37,347 nucleotides of DNA, from NCBI GenBank assembly GCA_016928395.1, contig JAFGKV010000296.1:1-37347 (forward strand), written 5' to 3'. The notes beneath the pieces were generated by a model. That model ran no database searches. It was not told the origin of the DNA and was given only the letters and a program-made list of their open reading frames with translations. Of the stretch, positions 27,965-36,879 are shown in pieces. Within the stretch, counting starts at the first letter, position 1; every line of letters starts with the position of its first letter. This DNA comes from Candidatus Fermentibacterota bacterium. Its GTDB lineage: Bacteria; JAFGKV01. Made by a program: the position numbers and the translations under genes.

Positions 27965-29647
27965 TCAATGGTGCCCGGCAGCGCGTTCCGATTCGAGGGC
28001 ATCAGCCAGGGCTTCCAGGCGAAGAGTCGCTTCCTCCACAGGCACACCGTGGGCCACCAATCGCCCCCCAGCATACAGGGCAACCTTACCCTGCCCTTCG
28101 CCGACGCAGCCGATATCTGCGCCCCGCATCTCGCCGGGGCCATTGACGATGCATCCCATCACCCCGACGGTGAGACCCGCCCGGGCTCCCAATCGCCGGC
28201 GTACCTCTGTTGCCAGCTCTGCCACGTCGATACGGCACCGGCCGCACTGGGGACATGCGATGATATGAGCGCACCACTGGCCTGTGCCTAACCCCTGGAG
28301 GATATCCAAGGCCGAGGCACGATCGTCCGCCTCGTCAATACCATGGTGAAGCTCGAGGCGTTGGATGAGACCGGCTTCCACCAGTTGCGCCAGATCGACC
28401 ATGGCCCTCAGAAGATCAGACGCCAAGGGAGTCACGACCTCCCACGTGATGGGCTGCGCAATTCGTGCAAGCACCTCCGTGAGCCGGTCGGCACCCCCTG
28501 CCGTGGGCCCGGGCAGCGGAAGCTGAAGTTCGATGATATCTCTAGTTTGAGCCGAATCCAGCACAGCCGCAAGGATGGTCGCCAGGTCCCCCGGTGACGG
28601 AGGCGCAGCAGTAACTCTCAGGATAGCCGGCTCTCCGGGCAGCCTGTCCGGGTCGGAATGGCTCACCACCCGGACTCTGCGGCCAGAGACCGGATCATAG
28701 ACGTGGCCGTCTTCGCCGTCGAACCTGATGCGGGTGAACGGCCACGCGTGCTCCCGAAGGCTCACCACCTGAACTCCCTCAACGGGCGTGACGCCGCGGG
28801 GTGTGCCACCGCGGGGCGCGCCGGGGATCAGAAAAAGCCGGGCCGCATTCACCAGCGCATACGCGACGGGCAGTTCCCGTTCGGGTGGCTCAGCCAGGGA
28901 AACCCGGATGGTGTCGGCGATGCCGTGGCGCAGAAGCAGGCCGATGCCGACGGCGCTTCGCGTGCGGCCCTGCAGCCCGAAACCTGCCTCGGTCACCCCC
29001 ACGTGAAGGGGGTAGTCACAGCACGATGCAATGCCAAGGTTCGCGCGTACGACATCCCACGGATCCGACGACTTCAATGAGATCACCAGATCGAGGAATC
29101 CTTCCTTCTCGGCGATATGCACATACTCCACCGCAGACTGCACCATGGCGTCAACGCCACGTCCGAAGCCCTCCACGATGCGCCGCGACAGACTGCCGTG
29201 GTTGACCCCAACGCGTACCGCCCTGCCGGCGCTACGGGCGGCGCGAAACAATGACCGGAGCGGTTCCAGATCGTCGGGTGCTGGAAACGCACCCACCGCC
29301 CGCGACAGCGGCGGCTCAAGCAGATTGCCCGGATTCACCCGGATCTTGTCCACCAGCGGCAAGGCCTCCAACGCCATGGCGAGGGAGAAATGGATGTCAC
29401 CCACCAGAGGGACGGGCTCGTGATGTGACGAAAGCCGGGAGCGCAGCGCGGGAAGAGCCTTGAGAGCGCGCCGGTTCGGCAGTGCGATTCGCACCAGGCG
29501 GGATCCCGCGCCGTGCAAGCGCAGAACCTGCTCCGCAGTGGCGCCGATATCGGTGGTCGGTGTGGAGGTCATGCTCTGCACCACCGGTAAAGCGCCCCCT
29601 CCGATGGTCACCTTCCCCACCGTGACCGGCCGCGTCACTCGCCGCAT
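27965..29647 (-). CDS. ispG: IspG, HMBPP synthase (large form)
   Basis: A 560-residue (E)-4-hydroxy-3-methylbut-2-enyl-diphosphate synthase, the penultimate step of the methylerythritol phosphate isoprenoid pathway. Iron-sulfur ligands are Cys465 and Cys468 in CPQCGR, Cys499 in MGCIVNGPGE, and Glu506. Their spacing matches the E. coli enzyme (Cys270, Cys273, Cys305, Glu312). The N-terminal TIM barrel begins with VTIGG and VQSMTSTPT. E. coli IspG is 372 residues; the extra middle region here (about 280-420) matches the large form known from plants and Bacteroidetes/Chlorobi. It stands 39 bases after the DUF362 gene and is followed by the membrane-protein/UbiA genes. Confidence 0.93.
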   Translation of the reverse strand: MRRVTRPVTVGKVTIGGGALPVVQSMTSTPTTDIGATAEQVLRLHGAGSRLVRIALPNRRALKALPALRSRLSSHHEPVPLVGDIHFSLAMALEALPLVDKIRVNPGNLLEPPLSRAVGAFPAPDDLEPLRSLFRAARSAGRAVRVGVNHGSLSRRIVEGFGRGVDAMVQSAVEYVHIAEKEGFLDLVISLKSSDPWDVVRANLGIASCCDYPLHVGVTEAGFGLQGRTRSAVGIGLLLRHGIADTIRVSLAEPPERELPVAYALVNAARLFLIPGAPRGGTPRGVTPVEGVQVVSLREHAWPFTRIRFDGEDGHVYDPVSGRRVRVVSHSDPDRLPGEPAILRVTAAPPSPGDLATILAAVLDSAQTRDIIELQLPLPGPTAGGADRLTEVLARIAQPITWEVVTPLASDLLRAMVDLAQLVEAGLIQRLELHHGIDEADDRASALDILQGLGTGQWCAHIIACPQCGRCRIDVAELATEVRRRLGARAGLTVGVMGCIVNGPGEMRGADIGCVGEGQGKVALYAGGRLVAHGVPVEEATLRLEALADALESERAAGHH

Positions 29648-29686
29648 TGGATGGCCTTTCCGGCCCGGTACCCGCCCACTGCCATG

Positions 29687-30997
29687 TCAGCGCAGCAACG
29701 ATACCGGGGAGGTCAACCGCACCGCCTCGCCGTGGACGGCGAGCACATAGACTCCCGGAGGCATCAACCGCCCTCCGGCCCCGCGGCCGTCCCACCGCAG
29801 CGGGTGGGCACCGGAGCCCACGTCGCGTGAGGCGAGAATGGCCACCTCCCTGCCCATGAGGTCGCAGATCACAGCCCGCACGGGCTGGGGGGACCGCACA
29901 TCGAGCATCCATGTGGTAGAAGCCGTAAAGGGGTTGGGAGAAGCCGGCAAAAGCCGAAGGGAGGCGGGATGCGGCGCAGTGGGTGCATTCACGACGGATG
30001 CGTCGACAAAGGAGAGATTCATGGCGCCCGGATCGGTGATGCCCAGTTCATAGGGTGGCGATCCGGCACGGTAGAGATAGTAATCAACGAGCGGTGTCAG
30101 CCCGATGACCTGCCGCTGCTCATTGATGACTGCCTGACCAAGATACTCGGCCACGCAGGGGTCGGTGGCGACAAACAGCCGGCGGGGTGTGCCGCCCGGG
30201 AACAGAGTCCAGTTATCGGGACCGCCGTCAAGGCCGCCGACATAGGTGCCGAAGAGCCCGTCAAGGATCACCAAAGCCGTCTTGCCTTTGATATCGGGCG
30301 CGGCATTGATGGACAGCATGCCATCATAGTCGCCGCACCAGGCGGAAGGGTTCACGCTCCCATAATGGTTTTTCATCGCCAGGGTGAACTGATTGGCATT
30401 GTGATTCTTGAGCACGGGGCAGTTGATAAGGAAGTCGGCCTCGGTGATGAAGCGAGACAACTCCGACGGCGTGCCGGGCGTGGGAATCATCACGCCTGAG
30501 GTACACGAATTCTCGCTGGAAAGCACAACCCCGGGAAACCGGTCGGCGGTGTACCCGTGGGAAGCCAGGTCATGCTGGTCATAGATGGTGATGTTGCCGG
30601 GCGGAAAAGCTCCATCGAGAGTCTGGGTCAGTCTGTTCACCAGAGCCTGCACGACCTCCCAGCGCGTCCAGCACCGCATCGGGCTGGCGATGAGGTTGAT
30701 CTTCACCGCCACTTTGCTCTGGGCCGAGAGACCAGGCAGAAGGCGCTCAAGGGCACGCACCGGGTCTGTCTCGCCGCTTAGGGCCGCAAGACCCCGATCC
30801 ATCATCGTCTGCACGGCCTCGATGCTGACCGTGCGGCCCGACGTCGCATCGGGGTGCCATACCGTTACCCCCTCGCCGGGAAAAAGCCCGCCGCCGCTGA
30901 AACCCGGTTCAACCCTTGCCGGGTTGAACCCCAAGATGCCGGCGCCGACGGCCGAGGCCGTTGCGCCCATGAATGCTCGCCTGCTGATACGAGACAC
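29687..30997 (-). CDS. Tat-exported DUF362 protein with T9SS/FlgD-like tail
   Basis: A 436-residue secreted protein. It opens with a twin-arginine signal (MSRISRRAFMGATA). A DUF362 domain follows at about 30-340, with segments such as NCPVLKNHNANQFTLAMKNHYG and DGLFGTYVGG. The final 80 residues or so are a FlgD-like/type IX sorting domain with PNPF, then DLMGREV, then W.G and PGVYVL. DUF362 proteins often occur near iron-sulfur and redox proteins, but their function is not established. I chose GTG 30997, because GGAGG lies six bases upstream; the frame is open from a TTG at 31003 that would sit against the ribosome binding site. The downstream gene is ispG, 39 bases on. Confidence 0.85.
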   Translation of the reverse strand: MSRISRRAFMGATASAVGAGILGFNPARVEPGFSGGGLFPGEGVTVWHPDATSGRTVSIEAVQTMMDRGLAALSGETDPVRALERLLPGLSAQSKVAVKINLIASPMRCWTRWEVVQALVNRLTQTLDGAFPPGNITIYDQHDLASHGYTADRFPGVVLSSENSCTSGVMIPTPGTPSELSRFITEADFLINCPVLKNHNANQFTLAMKNHYGSVNPSAWCGDYDGMLSINAAPDIKGKTALVILDGLFGTYVGGLDGGPDNWTLFPGGTPRRLFVATDPCVAEYLGQAVINEQRQVIGLTPLVDYYLYRAGSPPYELGITDPGAMNLSFVDASVVNAPTAPHPASLRLLPASPNPFTASTTWMLDVRSPQPVRAVICDLMGREVAILASRDVGSGAHPLRWDGRGAGGRLMPPGVYVLAVHGEAVRLTSPVSLLR

Positions 30998-31214
30998 GGT
31001 CAACCTCCGGACATGGTTGTGCCCCTCTCATGCACCTCCCTGCAATGTCCATGCCGCGAAACCCCCGCGCAACTCGGTCACCGGGTGGCCGGCTGACCGC
31101 CTGGCCAGTGAAGACACCGGTAGACGTACCGCGCAGTGCGGCAACCCGCCACGATGACGGCAAGACCATGGCCCGCGCAGATTGCCCGTGCGGGGACCCG
31201 CCCCACCCGACGCC

Positions 31215-32150
31215 TCAGCGACCCTGGGCGTCGGTCAGGTAGCGATAGAAGTCCCCGTCAGTGGAGAGCAGCAGAGTCGTGGTGGAATCCACGGCCTGCG
31301 CGTAGGTCTCCAGGGTCTTGATAAACTCGTAGAAGTTCCGGGTATCCGGTGTCCGGTCATAGGCCGCGGCGTACACTGAGGTGGCCCGGGCATCGGCGTC
31401 ACCCCTGATGCTCTGCGATTGCCGGTACGCATCCGACTGGATCTGCCGGAGATCGCGGTCACGCTCGCCGCTGATCCGGGATGCTTCGCCCTGGCCCTCG
31501 CTGCGGAAGCGGTCGGCAATGCGGCGTCGTTCCGAGACCATCCGTTCATAGACCTTCTGCTCCACCTCACTGACATAGTTGATACGCTTGAAGCGCATGT
31601 CGAGGATCTCGATGCCCAAGTCGGAAGTGCGCGCCCGGGCGGCAGCCAGAATCTCCGCGCGGATCAGGTCGCGGCCGGAGGCGATACCGTCAAGAGTGAC
31701 TTGCTCCTCAGTCTCCACGTTCGACTGCTCGGGTTGCCGGTTCGTGCTGCGCACGAACTCCACCAGGTCATACTTGGCGATGGCGTTGCGGGTCTCTCCG
31801 TCGAGAATGTCGTCGAGCCGGGTCTGGGCACCCCGCTCGTCCCGCAGTCGTTGGAAGAAGAGCAGGGGGTCGGTGATTCGCCACCGGGCATAGGTATTGA
31901 CCCAGATGAAGCGCTTGTCGCGGGTCGGCAGTTGGTTGGGATCGCCGTCCCACGCCAGGAAGCGCCGGTCGAAACGATGGGTCTTCTGGATCAACGGCAC
32001 CTTGAACGCGAGGCCAGGCCTGCTGATCGGCGCTCCCACCGGCTTGCCAAACTGAGTGATGATGACCTGCTCGGTCTCCTGGACGACATACACCGCGTCC
32101 AGCGCTACCCACGCAACCGCCACCAGTACGATAGCTATACCGATCCTCAT
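31215..32150 (-). CDS. hflC: HflC, modulator of FtsH protease
   Basis: A 311-residue SPFH/stomatin-family protein. One N-terminal membrane helix (about 3-20) is followed by the SPFH domain, beginning with ETEQVIITQFGKPVG and containing PGLAFKVPL. A long helical coiled region comes next (ERRRIADRFRSEGQGEA). HflC joins HflK in a large membrane ring that encloses and regulates the FtsH protease. It overlaps hflK by four bases (ATGA at 32147-32150). No ftsH is in the window. Confidence 0.93.
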   Translation of the reverse strand: MRIGIAIVLVAVAWVALDAVYVVQETEQVIITQFGKPVGAPISRPGLAFKVPLIQKTHRFDRRFLAWDGDPNQLPTRDKRFIWVNTYARWRITDPLLFFQRLRDERGAQTRLDDILDGETRNAIAKYDLVEFVRSTNRQPEQSNVETEEQVTLDGIASGRDLIRAEILAAARARTSDLGIEILDMRFKRINYVSEVEQKVYERMVSERRRIADRFRSEGQGEASRISGERDRDLRQIQSDAYRQSQSIRGDADARATSVYAAAYDRTPDTRNFYEFIKTLETYAQAVDSTTTLLLSTDGDFYRYLTDAQGR

Positions 32151-33133
32151 TTCGACGTCCCTCCTCGCACCTTGCTCAGGTCCAGGAGCGGCAGCACCGA
32201 TCGCAGGTCCTTGTCAACCACGATCTTGCGTTCCACGTTGGGAAGCACCTGGGCCAGCATCTCGAGGTAGAGGCGGCGGCGCGTCACCTCGGGCGCGCGG
32301 CGATAGGCCTCGTAGACCGCCACGAACAGGGCACTGTCGCCCCGGGCACGATTGACTCGCTCCAGGGCATAACCTTCCGCTTCCTGGATTGTCTGCAGCG
32401 CCTCGCCACGGGCGCGCGGAATCACCTGGTTGTACTCGCTCTGGGCCTGATTGATGAGCTTGGACTTCTCCTGTTGGGCCTCGTTGACCTCATTGAACGA
32501 CGGCTTTACCGGATCGGGCGGGTTCACATCCTGCAGCACGACCTGCTCGACCTTGATGCCCGTCTCATACTGGTCGCATAATGCCTGAAGGCTTCGCTCA
32601 ACCTCCAGGGCGATCTCGGCCCGGCCGACGGTGAGCACCTCGTTGACGGTGCGGTCACCGACGACCTGCCGCATAAGCGCCTCGCTCATGTCACGAAAGG
32701 TTTCCTCCACGTTGCGGACGCGAAACAGGTACTTGTAGGGGTCGACCACGCGGAACTGTACGACCCACTCCACCACCGCGGCATTGAGGTCGCCCGTGAG
32801 GATATTGGCCTCCTCGGCGTAGCCGCGGGAAGAGTACTGGGTCTGCACATCGGAGCGCACGGTCCTGAACCCGAACTCCGCCTTGAGCTGCCGCTGCACG
32901 GGCACCTTGCGAACCATCTCGACACCCAAGGGCATCTTGAAGTGCAGCCCCGGATCAGTGGCACGGACGTACTTGCCGAATCGGAGCACGAGCCCCGTCT
33001 CCTCCGGCCCCACGGTATAGGCGCTGGTCAGCACCGCCACCACGGCCAGCAAGACGAGACCGATCCGCTTCAGCCCTCCCGCGCTGATCTGTGGGATGCT
33101 TATCTCAGTTCTGCCGGGATCAAAGCGCTTCAT
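32147..33133 (-). CDS. hflK: HflK, modulator of FtsH protease
   Basis: A 328-residue SPFH-family protein with a single membrane helix near 24-44. GPEETGLVLRFGKYV and PGLHFKMPLGVE mark the SPFH domain. The coiled region contains a stretch of QEKSKLINQAQSEYNQVIPRARG type, typical of HflK. The glycine-rich N-terminal extension of enterobacterial HflK is absent, as in many other phyla. AAAGGAGG lies a few bases upstream of the ATG. It is the first gene of the hflK-hflC pair and begins 215 bases after the methyltransferase gene. Confidence 0.93.
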   Translation of the reverse strand: MKRFDPGRTEISIPQISAGGLKRIGLVLLAVVAVLTSAYTVGPEETGLVLRFGKYVRATDPGLHFKMPLGVEMVRKVPVQRQLKAEFGFRTVRSDVQTQYSSRGYAEEANILTGDLNAAVVEWVVQFRVVDPYKYLFRVRNVEETFRDMSEALMRQVVGDRTVNEVLTVGRAEIALEVERSLQALCDQYETGIKVEQVVLQDVNPPDPVKPSFNEVNEAQQEKSKLINQAQSEYNQVIPRARGEALQTIQEAEGYALERVNRARGDSALFVAVYEAYRRAPEVTRRRLYLEMLAQVLPNVERKIVVDKDLRSVLPLLDLSKVRGGTSK

Positions 33134-33348
33134 GATTCGCGCCTCCTTTCACTTTCCAAAGAGATCGCCGTATCCCTAACACCTTACGGCATTGGGCCCG
33201 AAAACGAAAGTGTTGTCTCTTCGGTTCGCGCACCCCGCAGGGTATGCGGAGGCCGGCGGGGAGCCGATGCCGTCGCATCCGGGGCTGCCAGCAGCGGACC
33301 GGGGCTTTCCAGGGCGCTCTCTCGCCGGTTCAGGCCCGGAGTGTAGGT

Positions 33349-34119
33349 TCACACCCCAGGGGTATCGGCGGGTTTCCTGCAGAAGAAGAACGCGCGGCCA
33401 CTTTCAGGAGATGGCGGCGCCATGTTGCGAAGGTTGGCGAAGATCCCCAGTTCATCGAACCCGGCCCGGGCCAGCAGAGCGCGGACTATTTCAAGCCGAT
33501 AGCCCCGCTCCCGGTGCTCCTCCTCTACCCGGCGCCACCCGGCGCCTTCCCGGATGAAGGCGGTGATCCGTAGGGCCGCGATGGCTGTCTCGAAGTCAAA
33601 CCGGGGGCGATGAATCTCGAACACCGTTCCATCGTCGCGCTGGACAAGGCACTCGGACCGCCGCCAGTTCACCGCAAGGCCATACAGAGTGTTCACATCG
33701 AACGCATAGATGCCTCCCGGCGCCAATGCCCGGTGCGCGGCTTGGAATGCGCCGAAGAGATCATCCTCGGTCAGGAGGTAGTTCAGGCTGTCATACCAGC
33801 AGGTGACCAGATCGAACTCCCCGGCAAAGGGAAGATCGCGCATATCGTGGCAGCACAGGCGTGGCGAGACGCCCTGCATCGCCGCCCGGACCCGGGCCAG
33901 ATGGACCATCCGGGCAGAGGCATCGACTCCGGTAACCTTGATGCCCCGGGATGCCATGGTGGCAGCAAAAGTGCCCTCACCGCAGCAGACATCCAGAAGC
34001 GTACGCGGGGCGGCATTGAAGCGCTCCAGCACCGTCGGCAAGAGCTCGGCGATCCCAGCGGAATAGGCAGGATAGTCTCCGTTGGCGTAAATCTCGGCGA
34101 ACTCCTCATAGGTGGGCAT
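33349..34119 (-). CDS. Class I SAM-dependent methyltransferase
   Basis: A 256-residue methyltransferase with a Rossmann fold. The S-adenosylmethionine motif I is LLDVCCGEGTFA (about 41-52), followed by the acidic end of strand two in VTGVDAS. Motif LPFAGEFDLVTCWYDSLNYL near 100-120 matches the usual motif II region. The substrate is unknown; the C-terminal part resembles small-molecule methyltransferases. I chose ATG 34119, with AGGAGAG six bases upstream. The frame is open to 34185 but that part has no ribosome binding site. Confidence 0.85.
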   Translation of the reverse strand: MPTYEEFAEIYANGDYPAYSAGIAELLPTVLERFNAAPRTLLDVCCGEGTFAATMASRGIKVTGVDASARMVHLARVRAAMQGVSPRLCCHDMRDLPFAGEFDLVTCWYDSLNYLLTEDDLFGAFQAAHRALAPGGIYAFDVNTLYGLAVNWRRSECLVQRDDGTVFEIHRPRFDFETAIAALRITAFIREGAGWRRVEEEHRERGYRLEIVRALLARAGFDELGIFANLRNMAPPSPESGRAFFFCRKPADTPGV

Positions 34120-34221
34120 TGGCTCTCCTGCAGGGGGCAGCGCAGGGGGAAAGCTCGACGTGGATTGACTATCGCGGTAGCCCAAAGATCACCCTTGCCT
34201 CCTGCCCGACACTGTCGGCGC

Positions 34222-35289
34222 CTACAGTGCCGCCAGTTCGGTCAAAAGACCCGTGATGAGTTCCTTGACCGTCACGATCTCCTTGATTCGATAGGCGTTG
34301 TGTCCACAGAAGATGAGCCCGTGGTCGACATCGCCGAAATAGGAGTTCAAAAGGGCCAGGGCGATGCAATACCTTGCCTTCTCCGCCTTGCAGGCCGTGA
34401 GGCATCGATAGGGGCACCTGATTGGCAACTTCTCTTTCGTCTCGAGATCCCGTAAGAACCTGTTCCGAATTGCCCTGCCTGGCATACCGACCGGGCTGTC
34501 TATTATGACGATGTCCTCTTCGTCGGCATCGAGGTAGGCCTGTTTGAACTCCGGAGAGACACCGCATTCAACCGTACAGACAAAACGGGTGGCCATCTGC
34601 ACTCCGGATGCGCCCAAGCGAAACATCCGGGCGATATCCTGCGCATCGAAGATGCCTCCGGCGGCGATTACCGGGATCTTCCTTCCGTACTTGTCTTCAT
34701 AGCCCTTCAGAACCTCCAGGAGCTTTGGCAAGAGACAATCCAGGGAAAACTCATCCGGCCTCGTGAGTTGGTCTTTCGAGAAACCGAGATGCCCTCCGGC
34801 CAAAGGTCCCTCGAGAATGAAGCCGTCCGCAGTTCTGCCGTAGTGCTTGTCCCACACTCGCAGGATCAGCTCCGCCACTCGTGCCGAGCTGACAATCGGC
34901 ACGAGGTTGACGGAACTGTCATTCGCCACAGCCGGGAGTTTCGTCGGCAGTCCCGCACCGAATACGACGAGCTTGATTCCTTCACGAATTGCCGTCTTGA
35001 TCAGGTCGTCGACGTTGCTAAGCACACCCATGAAGTTTACGGCAAGATGGCCGTCTGTCATCGCTCGCGCTTTGGCAATCTCTCGCACCAGGGCCTCGCG
35101 AGACATGGTCTCATACTCCGTCTTCATCGCTTCGGGATCACCAAGTCCTATGCTGGAGATGGTGCCTATACCGCCTTCATTGGCCACTGCTGAGGCAAGC
35201 GAGGAGAGGGAAACCCTCACGCCCATGCCTCCCTGCACAATGGGGACATCAGCGGTTATGCTTCCAATGTGGAGCTTCGGTATCTTCAT
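34222..35289 (-). CDS. Nitronate monooxygenase-family flavoprotein
   Basis: A 355-residue FMN-dependent TIM-barrel protein of the nitronate monooxygenase / FabK group. VQGGMGVRVS near the N-terminus, EGPLAGGHLG with the family's catalytic His, and AAGGIFDAQDIARMFRLGASGVQMATRF form the FMN and active site. A C-terminal extension carries CPYRCLTAC and two later cysteines, possibly a metal or iron-sulfur site. Whether it oxidises nitronates or reduces enoyl-ACP cannot be decided. I chose ATG 35289 (MKIPKLHIG). A GTG at 35328 is the alternative, and neither has a strong ribosome binding site. Confidence 0.85.
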   Translation of the reverse strand: MKIPKLHIGSITADVPIVQGGMGVRVSLSSLASAVANEGGIGTISSIGLGDPEAMKTEYETMSREALVREIAKARAMTDGHLAVNFMGVLSNVDDLIKTAIREGIKLVVFGAGLPTKLPAVANDSSVNLVPIVSSARVAELILRVWDKHYGRTADGFILEGPLAGGHLGFSKDQLTRPDEFSLDCLLPKLLEVLKGYEDKYGRKIPVIAAGGIFDAQDIARMFRLGASGVQMATRFVCTVECGVSPEFKQAYLDADEEDIVIIDSPVGMPGRAIRNRFLRDLETKEKLPIRCPYRCLTACKAEKARYCIALALLNSYFGDVDHGLIFCGHNAYRIKEIVTVKELITGLLTELAAL

Positions 35290-35404
35290 ATCAGCCCGTG
35301 TGCATCCCTTCCATGAGACGGAAGCCACCCTCGATAATCATGGAGAACTTCGTGCGGCTCCCCAAAGAACCACGGATTCACGTCTCGTCAGCGCACAGCC
35401 ACAC

Positions 35405-35428
35405 GAATAGTCCTGAGAAGAGTCCTGA
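35405..35428. repeat. 12-base tandem duplication
   Basis: GAATAGTCCTGA is followed directly by GAAGAGTCCTGA, with one difference. It lies 10 bases beyond the stop of the small DUF2934-like frame. Confidence 0.7.
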
Positions 35429-35437
35429 TCGGATTCT

Positions 35438-35572
35438 TCACAGTTGATCATTGGCGGCAAGGTGCAGGTGAGAACTCAGTGAACGGCTCGCAATGTAGTA
35501 TGCTGCCTCGGCGGCCGCTATGCGGTCGTTCCATGCCTCGTCATTGTTGCCAACGTTCAGCCGTTCACCCAT
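35438..35572 (-). CDS. Possible DUF2934-like small protein
   Basis: A 44-residue frame from an ATG at 35572. Its helix DRIAAAEAAYYIASR and its end, LAANDQL, resemble the AAYY(I)A...WLxAExxL pattern I recall for DUF2934 proteins, but the part between them is shortened and the tryptophan is missing. There is no strong ribosome binding site. It may be a decayed copy or an unrelated chance frame. It lies downstream of the lipoprotein gene on the same strand. Confidence 0.3.
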   Translation of the reverse strand: MGERLNVGNNDEAWNDRIAAAEAAYYIASRSLSSHLHLAANDQL

Positions 35573-35741
35573 CCCGTCGTCCCCGGGCCGAACTATCGGA
35601 TCCGGTGTTTCCAATTCCGGATCTCCGCCCCATCGAGTGCGCCCGATGTACGACAAAATCTGCGGCCTGGCTGCCCCCTCTCTGTGGTATCCCGCTCTGC
35701 ACCTGCAGGAAACGGCAGGGGGGCTGCCGGGCGACAAAGCC

Positions 35742-36596
35742 CTACCGGGTGATCCGGATGGAGCCGCTCTCATTCAACGGCAAGGTCGCCTGCTGAAGCA
35801 GCGGCAGAGAAGTGCCCAAGCCCACAGAGCCCCCGAGCTGGTACGACACCTCAGATGAACCCCTGACTAGATCGTAGATACCCGCCCCGATGTGCAGGAA
35901 GTCCAGTGAGACCGGTATTCGGAGTTCGCCGTGTCCCTTCCTAGGGATCGAATCCGTCCTGTGAGATTGCCCGGTGACCCACGATGCTCCGTTGATGCTG
36001 AGGTTGTAGCCAATCTGCTTCATCGAAAGGTCGAAAGCGTTGGGGTTGCTCATCGAGAGTACGATGTCCATGGTCGCTCCGGTCAGGGTCAGATCTCTCA
36101 CATGAAGTCTGCTGACCGACAGGCTGGGCAGCTTCACCATGGGAAGCGTCCCCGCGTGCTGCACGGGCACTTTGGTTCGCCCCAGAACCGGGAGGTCAAA
36201 GCTCAGACCGCAGGAGAGGCCGTAGGTCGCCTCGTCGCGGCCATGCAGGGAGGTGACTGAGGCGTAGAGGTCGCGAAAACGCAGCGAGAGCGGCAGAGAG
36301 ATGATTCGCTGTCCACCGGCTGGTACCGTAACGGATTGCGGGCGATTGCCGGTGAGAACCGAGCGGCCGTCGAGGCTGAGATCAAAGTCGAGCCCGGCCA
36401 GTGGAAGGGAAAATGAGTTGGGATTGATCACCTTCAGGTCTACAGCCAGATCTACTGCATCGAATGACAGGCCGGAGATGCGGGCATTCGCTACGGTGAC
36501 GCGAGGTTTCTGCGCTCGCGCCAGTTCCTGCACGGTAGAACAGCCTTGCACCATGACGGCGAGGACAACCACAAGAATCGCGAGAGTACGTCGCAT
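35742..36596 (-). CDS. Lipoprotein with two LEA14/WHy domains
   Basis: A 284-residue exported lipoprotein. The signal peptide ends at a lipobox-like VQGCS (Cys19). Two successive late-embryogenesis-abundant type 2 (WHy) domains follow, at about 32-145 and 150-275. Each holds the Asn-Pro-Asn signature: VINPNSFSLPL in the first and MSNPNAFDLSM in the second. In plants and bacteria these domains are linked to desiccation and stress tolerance or envelope integrity. I chose ATG 36596, with AAAGGAG five bases upstream. The frame is open to 36998, but that extension reads through the divergent promoter region and has no coding character. Confidence 0.85.
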   Translation of the reverse strand: MRRTLAILVVVLAVMVQGCSTVQELARAQKPRVTVANARISGLSFDAVDLAVDLKVINPNSFSLPLAGLDFDLSLDGRSVLTGNRPQSVTVPAGGQRIISLPLSLRFRDLYASVTSLHGRDEATYGLSCGLSFDLPVLGRTKVPVQHAGTLPMVKLPSLSVSRLHVRDLTLTGATMDIVLSMSNPNAFDLSMKQIGYNLSINGASWVTGQSHRTDSIPRKGHGELRIPVSLDFLHIGAGIYDLVRGSSEVSYQLGGSVGLGTSLPLLQQATLPLNESGSIRITR

Positions 36597-36879
36597 CGCG
36601 ACTCCTTTGATGAACCCCCGCGGAATTCGCCTAGCAGGCACTTGACACTCGATCCAGTATCGGGGAGCCTGAGGTGAAAGGCAAGCCGTCCCGAGCATGC
36701 GCGCCGGATGCGCGGGCAATCGCCGCCCGAGTGCCGAACGAAGAAAGCCGGCGGGCCGGATGGAGGAATGGCATGGTGCCCAACACTGACGTTGACGTTG
36801 GGGAGTCACCTCTGCTTCATTTAGAGTCAGTCGCCACGTAAGCCAACAACGACCACCGTACCCCAGGAGGTGTGGAGCG
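36597..36879. other. Divergent intergenic region
   Basis: These 283 bases separate the lipoprotein gene from the zinc-ribbon gene and must hold both promoters. TGACGT is tandemly duplicated at 36786-36797, which contains a TTGACG, but I see no good -10 at standard spacing. Confidence 0.4.

Larger units (their letters stand above)
35290..35741. other. Intergenic region with a possible small gene
   Basis: Apart from the short DUF2934-like frame at 35438-35572 and a 12-base tandem duplication at 35405-35428, I see no feature here. No clear terminator of the lipoprotein gene is evident. Confidence 0.5.

Noticed and set aside
35573-35773. Upstream extension of the DUF2934-like frame to 111 residues
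   Set aside because: It overlaps the end of the lipoprotein gene, and most of the added translation is low-complexity.
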